Positions 1 to 8,630 of a stretch of 64,000 nucleotides of DNA are shown piece by piece. Origin of the DNA: an uncultured Cytophagales bacterium (GTDB lineage: Bacteria; Bacteroidota; Bacteroidia; Cytophagales; Cyclobacteriaceae); assembly GCA_913057175.1 (NCBI GenBank), contig CAJXNP010000001.1, positions 186,001-250,000 on the forward strand. Direction: 5' to 3'. Under the pieces are notes generated by a model, which was given only the letters and a program-made list of their open reading frames with translations, made no database searches and was not told the origin of the DNA. Position numbers and translations under genes: made by a program. The stretch's first letter is position 1, and each line of letters starts with the position of its first letter.

Positions 1-92
1 CCCAACTTTAGAAGGGATTGGTTAATGAAACCTGTTGTTCAAATTAAAAATTTAATGGTATGAAAAAAAAAAACAAAAAATAATTTGTAATA

Positions 93-152
93 CCCCTCCT
101 TGGAAGGGAAGTCACTCCATGAACATCCCCCTAACCCCCTTCAAAGGGGGAA
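93..152. repeat. Dispersed GC-rich palindromic repeat
   Basis: Two adjacent hairpin-forming blocks, CCCCTCCTTGGAAGGG and CCCCCTTCAAAGGGGG, joined by a stretch containing ATGAACATCC. The same words recur at 360-401, in inverted form at 42774-42812, and in shorter form at 25849-25886, so this is a dispersed intergenic palindrome family. Positions 1-471 otherwise show no convincing gene. Confidence 0.6.
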
Positions 153-359
153 TATTACAGATCAACTTTTAAAACAATGATTCACTTTAATCTAAACTAG
201 ATGGTCATATGTACGAAATTTTAATCTGCAAAAAAACTCAAATATTCTCCACCAGCCGTCTGATGAAGGGCATTGCTATTTAGTAAAGGAAATTTAACGA
301 AAAATTGTAATCATGAAATACCAATTGAAAACTCAGGCGATAGCCATCCTTTTGGAAAA

Positions 360-401
360 TTCCCCTCCTTGGAGGGGTAGGGGTGGGTTCTCAATGAACA
401 T
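360..401. repeat. Dispersed GC-rich palindromic repeat, second copy
   Basis: Contains CCCCTCCTTGGAGGGG (7-bp stem, TT loop) followed by TAGGGG and AATGAACATCC, matching the copy at 93-152. It lies upstream of the GH43 gene. A longer open frame (from 313) runs through it, but the repeat-encoded residues are not part of a credible protein, which supports the start at 472. Confidence 0.6.
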
Positions 402-471
402 CCTAAACCGTTGCTTCCTCCTGCAGACAGAACTTCAAAGAAGGAATGCATTCAATCAACACCTATTCGCT

Positions 472-1476
472 ATGAGAATTCTCAAAAATCTAATCGTAAC
501 AACACTATTCATTGTCTTTTCCAGCCCGGTATTTTCCCAGTCGCTTGAATTCGACAATCCCATTGCAGAGCAACGGGCAGACCCCTGGATGTACAAAACA
601 GATAACGGGACTTACTACCTGATCGCCACCGTGCCGGAATACGACCGAATTGTGTTGCGAAAAGCCGAAAGTATAAATGGCCTGAAGGATGCTGAAGAAA
701 AGGTGCTTTGGCGCAAACATGAAAAGGGTGTGATGGGGCACCATATCTGGGCTCCGGAGTTACACAGGATAGATGGAATTTGGTATATCTATTTTGCCGC
801 CGGTGAAGTAGAAAATATATGGAACATCAGAATGTGGGCTTTGTCTAACCCATCGGCAGACCCAATGGAAGGCGAGTGGACAGAGGAGGGGCAGATCAAA
901 ACCGATATCGAATCTTTCTCATTGGACGCTACAACATTTGAACACAAAGGCAAAAGATACCTGATTTGGGCGCAAAATGTAAGAGGTGGAGAACATGGCA
1001 CGGCATTGGTCTTATCGGAAATGGAGGATGCCACAACCCTGACTGGTCCGGAGGTGGTGCTCACTGAACCGGAGTTTAGCTGGGAAAGGGTAAAATACAA
1101 TGTGAATGAAGGCCCAGCGGTGATCAAAAAAGATAGGAGGATCTTCGTTACCTATTCTACCAGCGCAACAAACCACAACTACTGTATGGGTTTGTTGTGG
1201 ATTGATGAGGAAGCTGATTTGCTGGAATCGGCCAACTGGAATAAGTCTCCCGGTCCGGTCTTTTACACGAATGAAGAATTGGGTCGTTATGGCCCCGGTC
1301 ACAATTCTTTCACAACTGCTGAAGATGGTGAAACTGTCATTATGATTTACCATGCCCGTGATTATAAGGAAATCCAGGGGCATGAGTTGTCCGATCCCAA
1401 CCGCGCCACAAGGGCACGGGTTATCCGTTGGACAGAGAGTGGCTTTCCGGATTTTATGCAAAAAGTGAAAGATTAA
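472..1476 (+). CDS. Secreted GH43 glycoside hydrolase (arabinofuranosidase-like)
   Basis: A 334-residue secreted five-bladed propeller hydrolase of family GH43. Residues 1-23 form a signal peptide ending SPVFSQ. The three GH43 carboxylates are readable: Asp37 (EQRADPWMYK, general base), Asp152 (LDATTF, pKa modulator) and Glu213 (VNEGPAV, general acid). The EQRADP and VPEYDRI words are typical of alpha-L-arabinofuranosidase-type GH43 proteins, so the likely job is removal of arabinose side chains from arabinan or arabinoxylan; this substrate is inferred. The start at 472 is chosen because the signal peptide begins there and the upstream in-frame extension is repeat sequence. A second GH43 gene follows 120 bp downstream on the same strand, suggesting co-transcription. 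Confidence 0.85.
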   Translation: MRILKNLIVTTLFIVFSSPVFSQSLEFDNPIAEQRADPWMYKTDNGTYYLIATVPEYDRIVLRKAESINGLKDAEEKVLWRKHEKGVMGHHIWAPELHRIDGIWYIYFAAGEVENIWNIRMWALSNPSADPMEGEWTEEGQIKTDIESFSLDATTFEHKGKRYLIWAQNVRGGEHGTALVLSEMEDATTLTGPEVVLTEPEFSWERVKYNVNEGPAVIKKDRRIFVTYSTSATNHNYCMGLLWIDEEADLLESANWNKSPGPVFYTNEELGRYGPGHNSFTTAEDGETVIMIYHARDYKEIQGHELSDPNRATRARVIRWTESGFPDFMQKVKD

Positions 1477-1596
1477 GACTTCGTGGCTTTGTGGCTTTGC
1501 GTCATTTAAAATGATGGCTACAAAAGCATGAACAATTATCAAGTCCATCAGCGCAAATACAATCGAGTTTAATTTAAATCAATTAAAATTCATCTT

Positions 1597-2595
1597 ATGA
1601 GTTATTTAAAAATATTTACAGGTTTAATCCTTACCTTAACCCTCACTCCTGCCCTTTCCCAAAACTGGAAGCCGAAGTTTAAAGAAAATATACCGCTTGA
1701 TTCCATTCGATTAAGCGATCCCTGCATCCTGGCAGATAAAAAAACCTCTACCTATTACATGACGGGTACAGGTGGTTTGTTGTGGAAAAGCAAAGACCTG
1801 AGGAAATGGACAGGCCCTTATGAAGTGGCAAAAACGGATCCCGACTCCTGGATGGGTCCTAACCCCATGATCTGGGCTGCCGAATTGCATCAATACAAGG
1901 ACAAGTACTACTACTTCGCAACCTTCACCAACAGGGATGTGATGATCGATACGGTAAAAGGCAATGTGATAGAACGTCGGGCCAGTCACGTACTGGTCAG
2001 CGATCAACCCGATGGGCCATATGTCCCTATGAAAGACCCAACCTACCTTCCTGCTAATATGCCTACCCTTGACGGCACATTTTGGGTCGATAAGGATGGA
2101 AAGCCCTACATGGTTTATTGCTACGAATGGCTTCAAAACTGGAATGGAACCATTGAAAAAATTGAATTGAAACCCGATTTGAGCGGGTCGATTGGGGAAG
2201 GAAAGGTATTATTTCGTGCCCACGATTCTCCCTGGAACAGGGAACGAAATGATGAAGGAGAGATCATCCCCAATAAAGTAACGGATGGCCCATGGCTCTT
2301 CCATACTCAAACCGGAAAATTGGGCATGCTCTGGACGAGCTGGGTTTTCGATGTTTACACGCAGGGTGTGGCGTATTCGGAAAGCGGCACGCTCGATGGC
2401 CCCTGGGCGCAGGAACCGGAACCCATCACCCCACCGAATTTCGGGCATGGCATGATGTTCCGTACTTTTGACGGACAGCTATTAATGTGTCTCCATAGCC
2501 ATTATGAAAATGCTGAAGGAAGATATATTCGCGTTCCACACCTGTTTGAAGTTGATGATTCCGGTGATAAAATTACTTTAGGAGAACCGTATTAA
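1597..2595 (+). CDS. Secreted GH43-type glycoside hydrolase
   Basis: A 332-residue protein with signal peptide (cleavage near TPALSQ, residue 22) and a GH43-like propeller. Asp41 (RLSDPCI) fits the catalytic base and the TLDGTFWVD segment fits the central carboxylate. At the position of the usual general acid (EGP) the sequence reads VTDGPW, that is Asp in place of Glu. My recollection is that a subgroup of Bacteroidota GH43 proteins carries TDGP, so this may be a subgroup feature rather than a loss, but activity is less certain than for the upstream paralogue. Bond specificity cannot be read from sequence. It probably forms a two-gene unit with the preceding GH43. Confidence 0.8.
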   Translation: MSYLKIFTGLILTLTLTPALSQNWKPKFKENIPLDSIRLSDPCILADKKTSTYYMTGTGGLLWKSKDLRKWTGPYEVAKTDPDSWMGPNPMIWAAELHQYKDKYYYFATFTNRDVMIDTVKGNVIERRASHVLVSDQPDGPYVPMKDPTYLPANMPTLDGTFWVDKDGKPYMVYCYEWLQNWNGTIEKIELKPDLSGSIGEGKVLFRAHDSPWNRERNDEGEIIPNKVTDGPWLFHTQTGKLGMLWTSWVFDVYTQGVAYSESGTLDGPWAQEPEPITPPNFGHGMMFRTFDGQLLMCLHSHYENAEGRYIRVPHLFEVDDSGDKITLGEPY

Positions 2596-2620
2596 AATCG
2601 TCCCCATTTCCGATGAGAAT

Positions 2621-2705
2621 ACCAGAGAACCCGGGGTCTTCTACAAAGACCCTATGTATTCTCTTGCCATCCTAATATCAACAGGTTTGCTGATGATTTA
2701 TCTTC
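2621..2705 (+). repeat. Eroded RAYT-type REP element
   Basis: CCGGGGTCTTCTACAAAGAC followed by CTATGTATTC and a stretch close to CATCCGGATATTAACAAGG resembles the left hairpin and inner sequence of the elements at 29011-29210. Several mismatches show it is an old copy. The rest of 2706-2890 shows no recognisable feature. Confidence 0.5.
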
Positions 2706-2890
2706 ATTCCCACTGAGGTAAAACCTTGTAAGCGAAACATTGTCATCTGGTGTAACAACCCAACAGGCAAATATTGTGTCCATATAAAACATCTGAAGCA
2801 GGTAGCGTATGAAAAGTAAATTTCCTGGGTTACCTATAAGGATTTATTCACTAAAGATGTGTTTAATAATGCTGAATAAAATTTCCAAAC

Positions 2891-3052
2891 ATGAAAAGGT
2901 TTTATTATATCAAATATGCCTTCTTACTCCTCTGGATGATAATATCCGTTTCAGCATTGATCATATTATCAAACTCCAATCATAAAGAAAGAGGCTCCAA
3001 AGGAGTGGATGGTCATACCCAAAAAAGTATTACGATCGCAAACAACCCATAA
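2891..3052 (+). CDS. Small single-span membrane protein, hypothetical
   Basis: A 53-codon frame starting MKRFYYIKYAFLLLWMIISV and ending in a polar tail (ITIANNP). One hydrophobic segment covers about residues 8-27, with basic residues before it, consistent with a membrane anchor or uncleaved signal. I recognise no family. It stands alone between the GH43 pair and the AraC gene. It could be a chance frame in an AT-rich gap, so confidence is low. Confidence 0.3.
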   Translation: MKRFYYIKYAFLLLWMIISVSALIILSNSNHKERGSKGVDGHTQKSITIANNP

Positions 3053-3531
3053 ACTTTTGACCTTCGCCATGGTCCCCACTTATAACAAACGTTGTCGAAA
3101 AGTCAAAAAGTTTTTGGGCTAAAACGCATGTAAAATTCCACAACCACCTATTGTCTTTGTGAACTTAGATTTATCTACTTTTTTTCGCAGACCTTCATCA
3201 ATTGTGATTTAAGGTATATCTCGAAAAAGACTCAAAAGTTGCTGAGACAAATACGCTCCTGCCTTGTAGCGGTATCAAACGAACTCCCTGTTTGAATTTC
3301 GTAGGTAATCGTTTGAATTTCGTTAAAAAAACTTTGATTAATTAGCTTCATTCGCTACTGGAAAACTTCTATAAATACCCAAAAGAAGAGTTATGGAAAA
3401 AGTGAATTTAATTGTGTTTCGTAACGGAAGATTATTTAGCAAGCATGTTTAAGATGAACACATTTAAAAATTATTCACATCCATTAAGGGCTGGAATGTT
3501 TTTGCTATTTGAATATTGTAAATTAACCATT
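3053..3531. other. Intergenic region without recognised gene
   Basis: About 480 bp with no supported gene. A direct repeat of GTTTGAATTTCGT is seen near 3292-3325, upstream of the AraC-type regulator, and could be part of its control region. No clear promoter consensus was found. Confidence 0.4.
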
Positions 3532-4431
3532 ATGGATAAAATAGAGAAAATAGAGGAATTCTATAAAAGAAAATTTAACTGGGTTCCTGAAAATATCCAG
3601 AAAGACATTGGACATTTCAATGTTTTTCACCTGGATCCCTATGTCGGCAAAAACGCCAAGCCTGTTCCCTATCGACGCCGGGATTATTACAAAATTATGT
3701 TGGTAAAAGGTTCAGGTAGCATTTTCTATGCAGACCAGGTGATAGAGGTAGAAAAACAAGCGCTTTCATTTTCAAACCCCAATATTCCATATAAATGGGA
3801 AAATACGGAAAACATCGATAGTGGTGAGTTTTGTGTGTTCACGGATGCCTTTTTTCATCAGTTTGGGGATTTGAGCCAGTACCCGGTTTTTCAACCGGAA
3901 GGCACACATATCTTTGAATTGACCGATGAGCAGGCAGGTAGAATTAAAAACATATATGATCGGATGTTTGATGAGATCGAATCTGAATATGAATTTAAGT
4001 ATGATGCCCTTCGAAATTTAGTTTTCGAGTTGATCCATTTTGCAATGAAAATGCAACCGGCAGTCAAATCCAACAAGTCTCAATTAAATGCTAACCAGAG
4101 GATCAGCGCTATGTTTTTTGAATTGCTCGAACGCCAATTCCCGATTGATGAAAACCACCAGCAGGTAAAACTGAGATCGGCTGCGGATTTTGCCGATCAA
4201 CTCAATATACATGTCAATCATTTGAATAGAGCAGTTAAAGAAACCACTCAAAAAACCACATCCCAGGTCATTGCAGAGAGGATCCTTCGTGAGTCCAAAA
4301 TATTGCTAAAACACGGCTCCTGGAATGTATCGGAAATTGCCTTTGCCCTGGGGTTTACCGAGGCAACCCACTTTAACAACTTCTTCAAAAAGCATGTACA
4401 GCTGAGCCCGATGAAATTCAGAAATACATAA
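3532..4431 (+). CDS. AraC family transcriptional regulator
   Basis: A 299-residue regulator. Residues 1 to about 165 form a cupin-like sensor half (YRRRDYYKIMLVKGSG, then FSNPNIPYKWEN), and about 200-299 form the AraC double helix-turn-helix with the signature AFALGFTEATHFNNFFKKH near the C-terminus. This type in Bacteroidota usually sits beside one oxidoreductase gene that it controls. Here an aldo/keto reductase starts 30 bp downstream on the same strand. The start at 3532 is preferred because MDKIEKIEEFY is the usual N-terminus of this group; an in-frame extension to 3412 exists but is not conserved-looking. The ligand is unknown. Confidence 0.85.
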   Translation: MDKIEKIEEFYKRKFNWVPENIQKDIGHFNVFHLDPYVGKNAKPVPYRRRDYYKIMLVKGSGSIFYADQVIEVEKQALSFSNPNIPYKWENTENIDSGEFCVFTDAFFHQFGDLSQYPVFQPEGTHIFELTDEQAGRIKNIYDRMFDEIESEYEFKYDALRNLVFELIHFAMKMQPAVKSNKSQLNANQRISAMFFELLERQFPIDENHQQVKLRSAADFADQLNIHVNHLNRAVKETTQKTTSQVIAERILRESKILLKHGSWNVSEIAFALGFTEATHFNNFFKKHVQLSPMKFRNT

Positions 4432-4461
4432 GAAAGAAATTTGTCACAAACAGAAAAAACC

Positions 4462-5605
<1,144 letters not shown>

Positions 5606-5607
<2 letters not shown>

Positions 5608-5630
5608 AATAGCGAAACATTCGCTATTCT
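5606..5630 (+). terminator. Hairpin at the 3' end of the reductase gene
   Basis: AGAATAGCGAA-ACA-TTCGCTATTCT is a perfect 11-bp stem with a 3-nt loop beginning within the stop codon. No U-tract follows, so intrinsic termination is not certain. The same block with its flank (to about 5655) recurs at 14798-14846, so it is also a dispersed repeat. Confidence 0.5.
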
Positions 5631-5927
5631 CAGAAATCCTCGTTGGAAACAAGGACTATTGAAATTATTTCCCCAGTCGTAAATTGACATCCATGCTGCA
5701 TCCTTCATCATTTGTTTGATTTTTGTAACTATTTGTTTGACAATCGTTATTTCTGAAAATAAGTCCTGCCTAGCTTTGTAACTCACAATCCGGAATTAAA
5801 CAAATTCATTGTATGGAATTGAGCATTGTGAGTCTGATTTTTTAAGAACTATGATCAAAGTAGTATAGGGTTCAATTTTTATACAATCTAAAGTTTAATC
5901 AGGGAATTGTTTGAAAAAATAAATTCC
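5631..5927. other. Intergenic region upstream of the DUF5916 gene
   Basis: About 300 bp with an AT-rich upstream region. I see no gene and no clear promoter match; the word TTTGTTTGA occurs near 5711 and 5731. It presumably contains the promoter of the following gene. Confidence 0.35.
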
Positions 5928-8189
5928 ATGAATCACTTAAAACTCAACGAATTGTCTTTTGTGCAATTAAAAAGAAGCACTTCAACTTATTTTTGGCTTC
6001 TTTGTCTGAGCGTTTTGATGGCAACTGGTTTGCCCATTAATACAATAGCTCAGGATATACCTCATATCACGGCACATTACATTGAAACTGAGATCAACCT
6101 GGATGGGGCACTGGATGAACCGGAGTGGCAGGAGGCCATGGCTGGAGATAATTTCTGGCAATTTTTTCCGACAGACTCCGTCCGGCGTAAAAACCCCACT
6201 GAATTCAGAATCCTTTACAATGAACATACTTTGTACGTTGGCATTTACGCAGAAGCAGTAGGAGACGACTACGCTGTCACCAGCCTTCGTCGCGATTTTA
6301 GTGGAAGTACCAATGACAACGTTTCCCTGATGTTTGACACGTTCAGTGATGGGAATAATGCATTTCTGTTCGGAGCTACACCTTATGGGGTACAGCGCGA
6401 AGTCCTGATTTCGGAAGGCGGCATCGAGCGTGGCTTCAACCCAACCTGGGATATGAAATGGAAAGCGGAAAGCAATATTTACGAAGGTTATTATGTCATC
6501 GAAATGGCCATTCCTTTTACCTCAATAAAATTCAAAGAAGGAGGCACGTCATGGCGTTTGCAATGCTATAGGTGGGATTTCCAAACCAATGAGCAGAGCG
6601 CCTGGGCGAGGGTGCCACAAAATCAACTCTTATCAAACCTCGCCTTCATGGGGGAATTGCATTTTGAACAACCTTTGGGGAAATCCAGGACTCCTTTTGC
6701 GGTCATCCCTTACATCAACGGCCTTTCTCAAAAGGATTTTATTAAGGACAAGGTTGATAATGATTTTGAATTTGGCGGCGATACTAAAATTGCTATTGGT
6801 GATGGTTTGAACCTGGACCTTACCGTTAATCCCGATTTTTCAACAGTGGAAGTCGATGATATTTTCACCAATTTAACCAGGTTTGAAATCCAGTTACCTG
6901 AAAAGCGTCAGTTTTTCATCGATAACAGTGACCTGTTTTCCAGCTTTGGCAATTATTTTAATGAAGCGAGACCGTTCTGGTCCAGGCGAATTGGACTGGC
7001 ACGTGATACCTCGGGGAACCTGATCGAAAACAGGATCATTGCCGGGGCACGACTAAGTGGGAAGTTAAATTCGGATTTACGCATTGGCTTTCTGAATATT
7101 CAAACCGATGAGGACCTGGATAACAACATCCCATCCAACAATAACATGATGGTTGCTTTGCAGCAAAAGGTCTTTTCAAGATCCAATATTGGCGTTTTCA
7201 TGATTAATCGCCAGACATTTAAGGATTATGAATTTCAGGACAGCACCGACCGGTACAATCGGGTAATTGGCATGGATTATAATTTACTTTCCAAAAACAA
7301 TGTTTGGAATGGAAAATTTTACCTGCACAAATCCTTTCAGCCAGGTGACCATGCAGGCAACCTCTCCTCACAGGCAACATTGTTGTATAATACAAGGTAT
7401 TGGGAGTTTATTACCGATTGGGTATATGTAGACAATGATTTTCGTTCAGATCTGGGATTCATACCCCGTACCGATATATTCAAATCCGGAAACAGTGTAA
7501 CCCGGAACTTCTATCCCTCAAAAAGCAAGATCAACCGGCACGGATTGCGTTTGCTTTCCGTAATTTATTGGCGGCCTACCCTCGATTTAAAAAAGACCGA
7601 TCACCGGTTCAGCGTCATTTGGGATGCAGAATTAAAAGATCAGTCTACCATGGAGGTGAATGTAACGAACAACTATATTAATCTCACCCAGGAATTTGAC
7701 CCCACACGAACCCCGAGAGCAGAACCCTTGCCTGCAAACACAGGATATTATTTTAACCAGTTAAATGCCATCTATATGTCCAACCAGGCAAAAAAACTGA
7801 TATACAACTTTGAAACGATTGTCGGTGGGTTCTTCAACGGAAACGCCTACTCTTTCATCGGTGGAGTAACAGCAAGAATACAACCGTGGGGAAATTTTGG
7901 GTTGGACGTTAGGTATGATGGTATTCGATTGCCGGACCCATATCCGGATGCAGACCTTTGGCTGCTTACACCAAAAATGGAAATCACCTTCAGTAAATCT
8001 GTATTTTGGTCAACGTTGGTGCAGTACAGCAATCAACGGGATAACCTGGGAATCAACTCCCGACTACAGTGGAGGTATGCTCCCTTATCAGATCTATACC
8101 TTGTTTACAATGACAATTACTACACCAATATTTTCGGACCCAAATACCGGTCGATTAATTTGAAAGTGACGTATTGGCTGAATATTTAA
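5928..8189 (+). CDS. DUF5916 protein: sugar-binding-like domain plus outer-membrane barrel
   Basis: A 753-residue protein with an N-terminal signal segment (hydrophobic residues near 25-42, cleavage near NTIAQ). Residues about 50-220 resemble a CBM9-like DOMON fold (INLDGALDEPEWQEA, then LYVGIYAEA and NAFLFGATPYGVQ). The rest has alternating amphipathic strands ending LKVTYWLNI with an aromatic penultimate region, as expected for an outer-membrane beta-barrel. This matches proteins annotated DUF5916, whose function is not established; they often sit near carbohydrate or peptide uptake genes. An upstream TTG at 5907 would add seven residues, but ATG at 5928 is the better start. It is monocistronic here. 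Confidence 0.8.
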   Translation: MNHLKLNELSFVQLKRSTSTYFWLLCLSVLMATGLPINTIAQDIPHITAHYIETEINLDGALDEPEWQEAMAGDNFWQFFPTDSVRRKNPTEFRILYNEHTLYVGIYAEAVGDDYAVTSLRRDFSGSTNDNVSLMFDTFSDGNNAFLFGATPYGVQREVLISEGGIERGFNPTWDMKWKAESNIYEGYYVIEMAIPFTSIKFKEGGTSWRLQCYRWDFQTNEQSAWARVPQNQLLSNLAFMGELHFEQPLGKSRTPFAVIPYINGLSQKDFIKDKVDNDFEFGGDTKIAIGDGLNLDLTVNPDFSTVEVDDIFTNLTRFEIQLPEKRQFFIDNSDLFSSFGNYFNEARPFWSRRIGLARDTSGNLIENRIIAGARLSGKLNSDLRIGFLNIQTDEDLDNNIPSNNNMMVALQQKVFSRSNIGVFMINRQTFKDYEFQDSTDRYNRVIGMDYNLLSKNNVWNGKFYLHKSFQPGDHAGNLSSQATLLYNTRYWEFITDWVYVDNDFRSDLGFIPRTDIFKSGNSVTRNFYPSKSKINRHGLRLLSVIYWRPTLDLKKTDHRFSVIWDAELKDQSTMEVNVTNNYINLTQEFDPTRTPRAEPLPANTGYYFNQLNAIYMSNQAKKLIYNFETIVGGFFNGNAYSFIGGVTARIQPWGNFGLDVRYDGIRLPDPYPDADLWLLTPKMEITFSKSVFWSTLVQYSNQRDNLGINSRLQWRYAPLSDLYLVYNDNYYTNIFGPKYRSINLKVTYWLNI

Positions 8190-8438
8190 ACCCAAAATTG
8201 TCATTAGAAAGTCCCTGCCTAGCCGGCAGGCTGGTATTCCGAGCATAATTCACTACAAACAACTTAAAAAATTACGTTATAACTCAACACCAAATACCAC
8301 ATTATTGTATTAATTTACTCCCATTAGCCAGATTAAACAACTAATAAACCTCTATAAAAATAAATTTTAACATGTTAGTAATTATAACATAGTTTATGAT
8401 TATTTTTAGGTAGCATTTCTCTCTCCCCCTTATCTTTT
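8190..8438. repeat. Intergenic region with CCTGCC/GGCAGG palindrome
   Basis: Near 8213-8229 the sequence CCTGCCTAGCCGGCAGG forms a small hairpin. Related words occur at 22013-22026 and, imperfectly, near 10965-10990, so it is a short dispersed palindrome. The rest of this 250-bp stretch is AT-rich and shows no gene. Confidence 0.45.
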
Positions 8439-8630
8439 ATGAAAAAATTTCTGTTCAAGGCATTGATTGTCAAATGGAATTTTGAAAATCAATCTGTTGG
8501 TAGTCAGCTACTTTGCAGCTTACTATCTGGTTTGGCTACTCAAGCCGATCGCGTACCAGGCACACCTTCCGGAACCTGGTGGATACAAAATTTAAAAATT
8601 ATAAATAATGGCAACTCAAGAAATTTCTAA
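8439..8630 (+). CDS. Possible small protein overlapping the peptidase start
   Basis: A 63-codon frame beginning MKKFLFKALIVKWNFENQ. It overlaps the first 23 bp of the C1 peptidase gene in another frame. The basic, hydrophobic start could be a leader, and the position directly before a cysteine peptidase recalls small peptide/peptidase pairs. I recognise no family, and overlap with a strong gene makes a chance frame equally likely. Confidence 0.25.
   Translation: MKKFLFKALIVKWNFENQSVGSQLLCSLLSGLATQADRVPGTPSGTWWIQNLKIINNGNSRNF

Noticed and set aside
313-471. N-terminal extension of the first GH43 protein
   Set aside because: These codons lie in a dispersed palindromic repeat, and a proper signal peptide starts only at 472.
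5928-8189. TonB-dependent receptor
   Set aside because: No plug domain or TonB box is present; the N-terminal domain is CBM9-like and fits DUF5916.
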